NCBI GenBank assembly: GCA_041663565.1
Contig: JBAYMJ010000001.1
Coordinates: forward strand, 26,107 to 90,106
Length of the DNA: 64,000 nt
Direction: 5' to 3'
DNA from: CAINOH01 sp041663565
GTDB lineage: Archaea; Micrarchaeota; Micrarchaeia; Norongarragalinales; CAINOH01
The number at the start of each line of letters is the position of its first letter. Within the stretch, counting starts at the first letter, position 1. Positions 58,063 to 64,000 of the stretch are shown here, in pieces. The position numbers and the translations under genes are program-made. The notes under the pieces are model-generated. The model was given only the letters and a program-made list of their open reading frames with translations, was not told the DNA's origin and searched no databases.

Positions 58063-59847
58063 TCACATCTTGTCCGGCACGTTGATTCCTAGTAGCGCGA
58101 GCGCGCTTTCAAGGGTCGAGACAGTAGCGGCAACAAGCACCAGGCGCAGCTGCCTCTTTTCCTCGCTTTCGGCTTCCAAAACCGGGCTTGACGAGTAGAA
58201 AGTCGAGAACGCCGCCGCGACCTTGAGCGCGTAATCACAAACCTGGTGAGGAGCCATCGAGACCGCCGCCGAGCGCACCGCAGGCGGGTATTGCGCAATG
58301 AATTTCGCAAGCTCGCGCTCGTCTTTGGAAAGGCTTGCTGCGGAAGGGACTGCGATGGAATTCGCTGCAGTGGTCTTGGCGCTTGTTGCGATGCCTGTTG
58401 CCGTTGCATCATAACCCGCCTTCCTCAGGATGTTCTTCGCGCGCACCACGGTGTACTGCAGGTAAGCGCCGGTGTCGCCCTCGAAGCTTACCGCTTTCTG
58501 CATCGAGAAGTTGATGTTCTTCTCGGAGGACACCCGGAGTATCGCAAACTTGACCGCGCCTACCCCGACTGCGAAGGCGATTTTCTTGGCCTCCTCCGGC
58601 GGATAGCCGCGGTCCTTGATCTGCTCGAGGGCGATTTGTTCGGCGTCGTCGAGGACGTCTTCTAGGAGGAGGACGTTCCCTTTCCTTGAAGAAAGTTTCA
58701 CTCCCCCTTCCAAAAACACCAAGCCGAAACCAATGTGCGAAAGCCTTGGCGTGTAATCGCGGCCCAAAAGCTCGAGGAGCTTGAACACCTGCCGGAAGTG
58801 CGTGTTCTGCTCGGATGCGGTCACCACTATGCTCTTGTCGAAAGCGTACTTGTCCCACCGCCACTGCGCAAACCCCATGTCGCGGGTGGAGTAGAGCGTG
58901 CTCCCGTTGGAGCGGAGTATGATGAGATTGGGAAGGTTCGACTTGCCCTCCAAAAGCCCGACGACCTCGCCTTTTTCGTCCTTCTTCGCAAGGCCCTTCC
59001 GTTGGGCCTCCGCAACCAGTTCCTTCCCGGGGGCGACGTATGCGCTGTCAAAGACCGACTCGTCGAAGCGTATCCCCAGACGGACATAATTTTCGTCAAA
59101 CGGCGCTATGGTGAGCCTGCGGACGACGTCAAGGTTGCTTGCAATCGCCGGGTCTCCGCTCTCCATTAAGGAAATAATCTCCTGCTCGCGCGCCTTCAGC
59201 GCGGGGTCGGCTTCAATCTGCTTGGTAATCTCGACGTAGTATTTCAGCAGGTCCTTCTCGTCCTTCAAGTCGTCCGAACCGAAAGTCTCAAGCGCAAGCA
59301 GCAAACCTGCAACCTGCGCGCCTGCCTCGCACAGGTAATTCATTCTTACTACCTTGTACCCTGCGGCATCAAAGAGGTTGGCAACCGAATCCCCCAGTAT
59401 GGTGGAACGGATGTGGCCTATGTGCATGGGCTTTCCGACATTGGGCGAGGAATACTCCACGATTGCGGTCTTACCGGAGAAATCGGAGAAGGAACCGTAG
59501 TTTTTGGGACCGACTGCGCCGGCCGCGGCTTGGGAAAAGAAACCGTCGGAGAGGATGAAGTTGACGTAGCCGTTCGCGGCAACCGCCTTCGAGATGTAGG
59601 CAGATTTTTGCGGGTTTGCGGCAATCGCTTCGCTTGCCGATTTCGCCACCTGCTCCGCTATGTCCTTCGGCGCCTTGCCCGCCTTCCTTGCAAGCACGAA
59701 CGCAATCGTGCATGACAGGTCCGCGTCAGCTGTCTTTGAAGGCTCGACCTTGATTTCATCTTCCTTTACGGAAAAACCCGAGGCGTTTAGGCTGGACACG
59801 AGCAGGGCCTTTGCCTGCGAAACTGCCACGTTGTAAGCGTAATCCAT
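58063..59847 (-). CDS. argS: Arginyl-tRNA synthetase
   Basis: A 594-residue class I synthetase. HIGH is at 142-145 in SPNVGKPMHIGHIRSTI, preceded by the ~110-residue N-terminal Add-1 domain. The KMSKS region is KLSSRKGNVLLLEDV, and the DALR anticodon-binding domain forms the C terminus (TGAYLQYTVVRAKNIL; CDYALKVAAAFSTFY). A TATA box (minus-strand TTAAAATAA, ~59888-59897) gives a short leader. Confidence 0.96.
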   Translation of the reverse strand: MDYAYNVAVSQAKALLVSSLNASGFSVKEDEIKVEPSKTADADLSCTIAFVLARKAGKAPKDIAEQVAKSASEAIAANPQKSAYISKAVAANGYVNFILSDGFFSQAAAGAVGPKNYGSFSDFSGKTAIVEYSSPNVGKPMHIGHIRSTILGDSVANLFDAAGYKVVRMNYLCEAGAQVAGLLLALETFGSDDLKDEKDLLKYYVEITKQIEADPALKAREQEIISLMESGDPAIASNLDVVRRLTIAPFDENYVRLGIRFDESVFDSAYVAPGKELVAEAQRKGLAKKDEKGEVVGLLEGKSNLPNLIILRSNGSTLYSTRDMGFAQWRWDKYAFDKSIVVTASEQNTHFRQVFKLLELLGRDYTPRLSHIGFGLVFLEGGVKLSSRKGNVLLLEDVLDDAEQIALEQIKDRGYPPEEAKKIAFAVGVGAVKFAILRVSSEKNINFSMQKAVSFEGDTGAYLQYTVVRAKNILRKAGYDATATGIATSAKTTAANSIAVPSAASLSKDERELAKFIAQYPPAVRSAAVSMAPHQVCDYALKVAAAFSTFYSSSPVLEAESEEKRQLRLVLVAATVSTLESALALLGINVPDKM

Positions 59848-60018
59848 AGAACTTTCCCCTGTAGGTATGAATTTGGCCTGCGGGATTATTTTAACCCGTG
59901 TGGCACTCGCAAACCGGCATGCACGCCACCCCCAAAGGCCCGTGCCTAAAACCGCCGGCAGGGCATTGACCCATCCCGTTTAAATTTCTGTCCGCACCCA
60001 AAATTATTCCGCATTCTA
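59848..60018. other. Intergenic region upstream of argS
   Basis: It holds the argS TATA box and a GC-rich stretch with partial inverted repeats (around 59916-59952). I see no tRNA or other known RNA. It marks the change from housekeeping genes to the integrated element. Confidence 0.35.
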
Positions 60019-60120
60019 ATGCAAACTATGCCTTGGAAGCTCAGTTGGGAATCCATAAACGAAAAGTTTATGCGAATGCTTAAGCCGCTTTTCAGGAAAG
60101 CACCTTTAGCCGAGACATAG
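60019..60120 (+). CDS. Small ORF of 33 codons before the integrase
   Basis: MQTMPWKLSWESINEKFM and MLKPLFRKAPLAET form an open frame from ATG to TAG, with no clear Shine-Dalgarno. It would be a small basic amphipathic peptide. It may be real or chance. Confidence 0.25.
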   Translation: MQTMPWKLSWESINEKFMRMLKPLFRKAPLAET

Positions 60121-60133
60121 CGAGGTCTCGGTT
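60108..60133 (+). promoter_or_regulatory. Hairpin upstream of the integrase
   Basis: CCGAGAC (60110-60116) and GTCTCGG (60125-60131) form a perfect seven-base stem with an eight-base loop, extended by a G-T and an A-T pair. It could be a recombination site arm, a terminator or a regulator of integrase expression. Confidence 0.4.
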
Positions 60134-60146
60134 ACAGCAATGAAAG

Positions 60147-60929
60147 GTGTTCAGATTGTTCAACAGCGCAAGCTCTCGATACAGTCGCAGGCAGGGGTCA
60201 AGCCCCGCGCCTCGCAAGCTAATTGGGTATCACAAGCACACGAGCTACGAGGAAGTCCGAAAGATTTGGATTTATTTTCTTGAGAAGGCCAGGACGGGAA
60301 ACCCGCGCAACTGGGGGAAATATTACATCATCATGCGGATTCTTGACCTTGGACTTCGGGTCGGCGAGGTCGTCCGGCTCATCAAGTCAAATTTCAACTC
60401 TGATTTTACGAGGCTAATTTACATCACGGAAAAAACGCACAATGTCCACGAGCGAGTTATCCCTGACGCACTTGCCGAGGAACTGCGCGACTATGTTGAG
60501 ACGCTGCCAACCAACAACGAGTTCATGTTCCCGCTGTTCGGCAACCGGAAAAGGGGCGATTACGTCTCAACAAAGAGTGTCCAGTATGAGATGATGAAGG
60601 CGCGGAAAATTCTTGGCCTAGGGGAAACTTACGCAGTAATCGACTATGGCCTGAGGCAAAATCTAAACCCGCGCAAGCCGGAACAGTTCGGCCTCTGGAC
60701 GCATCGCAGGCAGAAGCTCAATCGCTTAACGCCGCACACGAATAGGCATCACGAGGCCGACCGATGGTATGACCTGACGCACGACCCCGTTGCGGTTGCG
60801 TCCATCCTTGGCATCGACCCGCAGACCGCGATGCAATCCTACATCAGCCCCAGGCAGCACCTGGAAGCACGCTACACGAACCTCATCCACCGGCCCACAG
60901 ACGAAGAACCGCGCATGGACACGCGCTAA
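60147..60929 (+). CDS. Tyrosine recombinase (integrase)
   Basis: A 260-residue tyrosine recombinase. The first catalytic Arg is in ILDLGLRVGEVVRLIKS, the second box is HTNRHHEADRWYDLTHDP with the HxxR pattern, and the nucleophile Tyr is in TAMQSYISPR near the C terminus. There is no long N-terminal core-binding domain beyond ~60 residues. The start is GTG 60147 or TTG 60156; AAAGGTG favours the latter. It stands at the edge of a series of candidate viral genes and is probably their integrase. Confidence 0.85.
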   Translation: MFRLFNSASSRYSRRQGSSPAPRKLIGYHKHTSYEEVRKIWIYFLEKARTGNPRNWGKYYIIMRILDLGLRVGEVVRLIKSNFNSDFTRLIYITEKTHNVHERVIPDALAEELRDYVETLPTNNEFMFPLFGNRKRGDYVSTKSVQYEMMKARKILGLGETYAVIDYGLRQNLNPRKPEQFGLWTHRRQKLNRLTPHTNRHHEADRWYDLTHDPVAVASILGIDPQTAMQSYISPRQHLEARYTNLIHRPTDEEPRMDTR

Positions 60930-61009
60930 AAAGTTGCGGTATTTTTGCCGGTAAAGCTTTTTGTATTGCCTAGGGTCACCCTTGTCTTTGCATTAAGAGG
61001 TGCATTTTG

Positions 61010-61333
61010 ATGAGCGCAATGGCAACTGTTTCAACACTCGCGAACAAGACTAGCGGGATTCTTTCTTCCAAGGGCTTGGAATACGGAGCCGCAGTAGCCG
61101 GCGGGCTCCTCGTGGGAATCTTCGACCCCCTCAAATACTTCATATTCAAGGAGGACGCGAACCTCCGCGCATTCGTTTACATTGTCGCAGGCGCGGGAGT
61201 CATGGCGCTCAACAAGGGCGCAGTCACCAACGTAATCGGCGGAAGCCTCATGGCCTGCGGCATCATCGTGCTTGCGAACAAATATGTTGTTCCCACGCTG
61301 GCTCCGATGCTTGCCGGAATAATGCCCAAGTAA
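61010..61333 (+). CDS. Small hydrophobic protein of the virus-like element
   Basis: A 107-residue protein with three hydrophobic segments (LEYGAAVAGGLLVGIF, AFVYIVAGAGVMAL, NVIGGSLMACGIIVLA) and a C-terminal hydrophobic end. The ATG at 61010 follows AAGAGGTG. It may be a virion membrane or holin-like protein; this is not shown. Confidence 0.65.
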   Translation: MSAMATVSTLANKTSGILSSKGLEYGAAVAGGLLVGIFDPLKYFIFKEDANLRAFVYIVAGAGVMALNKGAVTNVIGGSLMACGIIVLANKYVVPTLAPMLAGIMPK

Positions 61334-61380
61334 ATTCCCATTTCTTTTTTCCTTGAATTAAACCACAGGTGATTTTGAAA

Positions 61381-62235
61381 ATGCCCATATCCGCCCCATC
61401 CGCTTCCAACGCAGCAGGCGTAATGAGACGCCAGACCATCTATTCCTCAGGCAGCGTGAGCCTGACAAACGCCGCGCAGGACTTGACCGAAAAGCCCATC
61501 CCGAACTACGGCGACCTCTACGCCCTCGAAGTAATCCTCAAGGTGACTGCGACCGGCACGCTTTCGACTGCAAAGACAATCGACCGCATCGTCAAGAGCC
61601 TCAACATTCGCGACAAGAACCTCAAGCCCATCTACCAGAACATCAAGGGAACCGACCTGCGCCTCCTCGAACACAAGTTTGGCCGCCTCGGCATCAACAC
61701 CGCGACCAGCGTTGCAGTTGACGCCACAGTAGTAACCCGCAAGTGGTTCGTCCGGTGCTACGTCGATTCCACTGACCTTTCAGGAACCATCGGCGCAACC
61801 CTCGACTCCTACGCAGTGCTGGCCGCATCAGGCTGCACCGGAGGCACAGTCTCGCTCCAGATTGACGCGCTCTACCTGGACGGCTGCGTGGACCACACCA
61901 CCCGCTACTCAGCAGTGGACATGACCTTGGTCTCTGGCTCGGCCACCTTCGGCCCCTCAGTCCCCAAGCAGGCAGTCATAACCGGCGTAGCCATCGCAGT
62001 CGGAACAGAGTCCAACTTCGTGGACATAACCATCTCGCGCGATGGCGGCACGGAATTGCAGTCGCTCACCGCTGACGACATAATCGCGCAAGAGACGCAG
62101 GAACTCGTGTCCGGCCACGTCACCAACGAATTCAAGATACCCGTCTCGAACTTCGTTGCCCAGGACAAGACCGTGTTCAACATCACGGGCGCAGGCTCGG
62201 ACACCGCGCACGTCATATTCGAGTTGACGCTCTAA
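61381..62235 (+). CDS. Candidate capsid protein (beta-rich)
   Basis: A 284-residue protein that is almost all beta strands, rich in Thr, Ser, Val and Gly, without membrane segments. The ATG at 61381 follows AGGTGATT. The pattern of an N-terminal arm, a strand with DLYALEVILKVTATGTL, and two similar halves joined near residue 180 recalls double-jelly-roll capsid proteins of tailless viruses, though I find no decisive motif. It sits next to the integrase and other structural-type genes. The assignment is inferred. Confidence 0.5.
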   Translation: MPISAPSASNAAGVMRRQTIYSSGSVSLTNAAQDLTEKPIPNYGDLYALEVILKVTATGTLSTAKTIDRIVKSLNIRDKNLKPIYQNIKGTDLRLLEHKFGRLGINTATSVAVDATVVTRKWFVRCYVDSTDLSGTIGATLDSYAVLAASGCTGGTVSLQIDALYLDGCVDHTTRYSAVDMTLVSGSATFGPSVPKQAVITGVAIAVGTESNFVDITISRDGGTELQSLTADDIIAQETQELVSGHVTNEFKIPVSNFVAQDKTVFNITGAGSDTAHVIFELTL

Positions 62236-62291
62236 GCGTAGGCTCCTCTCCCCTTTTCTTTTTCCCTTTACGGGATTAGGCAGTTGGAAGT

Positions 62292-62681
62292 ATGATGGCG
62301 ATGGATTACAACAAGCCCCTGCTCGGAATGTCCGACAAGCTCGTGGTCACGGAAACAGCGCTTACTTCCAAGTTCAAATTCAAGGTTCCTTCGCTCCCAG
62401 CGAATATGTGCGGAGTGTTGTATGAAATCGCAATAGCGGCCGACTCTACCTTCATCGCCAACGGAAAACTCCAAGTGTACATCAACGGCGAGCCGCTCAA
62501 GAAAACAGCCGGCGCATCAGACTCCTCAATAGGCATCTTGGCCGGGCTACAATTCGACTTCCGGCCGAAAGGCGCGAAACTCAAGCAGGATGATGAGGTA
62601 GAAGTCTCAGCCTTCGTCTCATCAGGAACCGGCACACTCCAAGTAATGTTGGTAGGTCTTTATGTCCAAGACACGCAGTGA
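62292..62681 (+). CDS. Small beta-rich candidate virion protein
   Basis: A 129-residue protein with alternating strands (LVVTETALTSKFKFKVPSL, GKLQVYINGEPLKKTAG, GTLQVMLVGLYVQDTQ), like a single jelly roll or receptor-binding sandwich. There is a choice of starts at 62292, 62295 or 62301. Its end overlaps the next gene by 20 bases. No family is recognised. Confidence 0.55.
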   Translation: MMAMDYNKPLLGMSDKLVVTETALTSKFKFKVPSLPANMCGVLYEIAIAADSTFIANGKLQVYINGEPLKKTAGASDSSIGILAGLQFDFRPKGAKLKQDDEVEVSAFVSSGTGTLQVMLVGLYVQDTQ

Positions 62682-63672
62682 TTACGGAATCAGCGCGGGC
62701 ATCGGCTACAACCCGATAACCCAGCAGCCGACAGGCGAAGCCTCGATTGGAAGCGGCGCGGGTCTCGCAGTCATACTCATTGTCGGCGGCATCGCAGCCT
62801 ACGCGCTCTGGAAACTCAACGGCGCAATGGATGCGGTAGGCAAGCCAGTTGGCGAAGTCGGTGATGCAATCGCGGACGCCGCAAAAGCCGCCTCGGACGC
62901 GGCCGCCGCAGCCTCCAAGGCAGCAACAGACGTGGCTGCCAACACTTCCAAGATAATCCAGGACGCAGAGAACAAGATTGCGCAGGACGCGGCCAACCTC
63001 TACAACACTGCCAAGCAGGATGTGGACAAGCTCGTCCAGGTGATACCGAAAGCAACTGAAACCGGTTTCGATGCTTTCACTACCGCCCTTGGATTGCTCA
63101 CTGGCGTTGGCAGCGCAAACACCGCCCAGACGTTATTTAACTACTTGGCGCAGCAGGACACCAGCTTGAACAAATACGCGCAAAACCAAACTCCGAACAT
63201 CGTGATTAACGTCCCGGCAAACGCCACTCCGCAGCAGGTAGTGGACGTAGCTAACCAGGCCGCAGCGCAGGGGGCCGCTGCACTGGCCGCGAATCAGGCG
63301 CAGGCGAACCTCGCAGCGGCGCAGGCTGCAAACCTTAAGGGTGTAACTTCGGCAGACCCAGCTGTCGCCAAGATACAGGCCACGCTCCCAGGCTACGGCA
63401 CTGCCGCCTCGCTCGGTTCATCAAGCAACCTGAATTCATACCTGACCGGTGCGCCAGCCACCGGCCTCGCTCAATACCTGACGACACCAAGCAACACGAC
63501 CTCGCAGCCGTCCTCAAACAACACCGTGGCGCAACCCTCATCTTCCAACTCACCCTCGCAATCCGGCACGGTCTCGGTTGCTGCCAACGCGCCAATAGCA
63601 GCGCTCGGCGGCGCGACCCTGGCAGCCGGAGCATCCATCACTCGCGGCGGCGTGACATACAGGGCCGGCTAA
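62662..63672 (+). CDS. Ala-rich single-pass membrane protein of the virus-like element
   Basis: A 336-residue protein with one transmembrane segment (GAGLAVILIVGGIAAYALW, ~30-48), then a long Ala-rich coiled coil (DAAKAASDAAAAASKAATD...), an Asn/Pro segment (NIVINVPANATPQQVVDVAN) and a Ser/Asn/Thr-rich C terminus. Such proteins are typical of viral membrane or tail components. It is followed after one base by the fibre-like gene, so the two are cotranslated. Confidence 0.6.
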   Translation: MSKTRSDYGISAGIGYNPITQQPTGEASIGSGAGLAVILIVGGIAAYALWKLNGAMDAVGKPVGEVGDAIADAAKAASDAAAAASKAATDVAANTSKIIQDAENKIAQDAANLYNTAKQDVDKLVQVIPKATETGFDAFTTALGLLTGVGSANTAQTLFNYLAQQDTSLNKYAQNQTPNIVINVPANATPQQVVDVANQAAAQGAAALAANQAQANLAAAQAANLKGVTSADPAVAKIQATLPGYGTAASLGSSSNLNSYLTGAPATGLAQYLTTPSNTTSQPSSNNTVAQPSSSNSPSQSGTVSVAANAPIAALGGATLAAGASITRGGVTYRAG

Positions 63673-63673
63673 A

Positions 63674-64000
63674 ATGGGATTCTTTTCAGTAGGCGGGCAA
63701 CCGCCGGACAACGTGACGCTTGACGCCAACCTCAGCGGCCAAATGGAAATCAAAGATGGCGGTGTCTCTGCTTCCAAGCTCGGCGCGGTCGCGGATGGGG
63801 TCACGCTCGACCAGGGCGCGACAGGCACGAAGCTGCGCATCAAAGGCGGCGGCGTCGATGCCACAATACTCGCGGATGGCGCTGTCACCAACACCAAGCT
63901 CGGAGCAGCAGCAGTCACCGAAGACAAGCTCGGCACAGGCGCTGTCACCAACACCAAGCTCGGAGCAGCAGCAGTCACCGAAGACAAGCTCGGCACAGGC
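63674..64000 (+). CDS. Fibre-like repeat protein (5' part, continues past the window)
   Basis: The frame from ATG 63674 is open to the end of the window. It starts MGFFSVGGQPPDNVTLDANL, then has SASKLGAVADGVTLDQGATG and a repeat with GAVTNTKL, GAAAVTEDKLGT. Repeats of the type AVTxxKL are typical of viral tail-fibre or spike shafts. Only 109 residues are visible. Host-recognition function is inferred. Confidence 0.65.
   Translation, partial: MGFFSVGGQPPDNVTLDANLSGQMEIKDGGVSASKLGAVADGVTLDQGATGTKLRIKGGGVDATILADGAVTNTKLGAAAVTEDKLGTGAVTNTKLGAAAVTEDKLGTG
63881..64000 (+). repeat. Exact 60-base tandem repeat inside the fibre gene
   Basis: Bases 63881-63940 and 63941-64000 are identical (20 codons, first GAVTNTKL, last DKLGTG in register). 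The copies run to the edge, so the number of repeats is unknown. Identity at DNA level points to recent expansion or a recombination-prone shaft. Confidence 0.9.

Larger units (their letters stand above)
60147..64000 (+). mobile_element. Integrated virus-like element (left part)
   Basis: From the integrase to the end, all genes point the same way and are tightly packed. They encode a recombinase, a small hydrophobic protein, two beta-rich proteins of virion type, an Ala-rich single-pass membrane protein and a fibre-like repeat protein. No housekeeping gene is among them. The right border is beyond the window. Confidence 0.68.

Noticed and set aside
60028..60060. TGGAAGCTCAGTTGGGA resembles a tRNA D-arm and could mark a tRNA attachment site.
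   Set aside because: There is no matching D stem, anticodon arm or T arm around it, so it is not a tRNA and no attachment site can be claimed.
59998..60146. The left attachment site of the virus-like element.
   Set aside because: Without the right end no direct repeat can be compared, so no core sequence is proposed.
60140..60283. An ATG-started 47-codon frame (MKGVQIVQQRKL) over the start of the integrase.
   Set aside because: It overlaps the integrase frame and stops early; the recombinase motifs lie in the other frame.

Overview
The window is chromosomal DNA from an archaeon, most likely a member of the DPANN group (Diapherotrites/Micrarchaeota-like; this placement is inferred, not proven). 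Archaeal markers seen directly are Alba, an archaeal-type LeuRS, the short archaeal triosephosphate isomerase, DUF424, a DUF460 RNase H-like protein, a NusA-like KH protein, TATA-box promoters about 25 bases from start sites, T-rich terminators, an archaeosortase and a complete C/D box guide RNA. These sit beside bacterial-type genes (UvrA, UvrC, GlpX), a mix often seen in small-genome archaea. Coding is GC-rich, and GTG and TTG starts are common.

Layout. (1) 1-4.1 kb: a nucleotide excision repair pair (uvrA 3' part, uvrC) with an AbrB/VapC toxin-antitoxin pair between them. (2) 4.2-9.5 kb: a proline/serine-linker lipoprotein, a gluconeogenic pair (glpX, fba), and a divergent gene that fuses a ribbon-helix-helix domain to a sugar nucleotidyltransferase, with paired AGTATGAA repeats at its promoter. 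(3) 9.5-18.1 kb: a RelE-type toxin with a probably frameshifted partner, six mostly unrecognised co-directional genes (one is DUF424), then three tandem copies of a 191-residue protein. Two copies are preceded by a duplicated 3' fragment of the neighbouring membrane-protein gene. (4) 18.1-41.1 kb: three giant N-terminally anchored surface proteins (2886, 2410 and 2298 residues) occupy 23 kb; two are clear full-length paralogues. (5) 41.2-43.5 kb: a YdjM-like membrane protein, a small anchored secreted protein and an archaeosortase that overlaps it. (6) 43.6-60 kb: housekeeping genes (leuS, nnrD, KH protein, Alba, DUF460, stomatins, PfkB kinase, tpiA, argS), a solo TnpB element, and a C/D box sRNA at about 55.01-55.06 kb. 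(7) 60.1-64 kb: the start of an integrated virus-like element with a tyrosine recombinase, small hydrophobic and beta-rich candidate virion proteins, and a fibre-like protein with an exact 60-base tandem repeat running off the end.

How the parts may work together. fba, glpX and tpiA supply the lower gluconeogenic trunk. Three giant proteins, the PS-rich lipoprotein, the anchored secreted proteins and the archaeosortase make this a cell-surface locus, probably for adhesion or interaction with other cells. The giant protein plus downstream small gene plus tandem cassettes resembles the genetic layout of polymorphic toxin or effector loci, but that comparison rests on layout alone. The best-supported new items are the C/D box sRNA, whose second guide points at 16S position C1402 (E. 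coli numbering), the ribbon-helix-helix-nucleotidyltransferase fusion with helically phased operators, the cassette array at 15.4-17.5 kb, and the provirus at the right edge.
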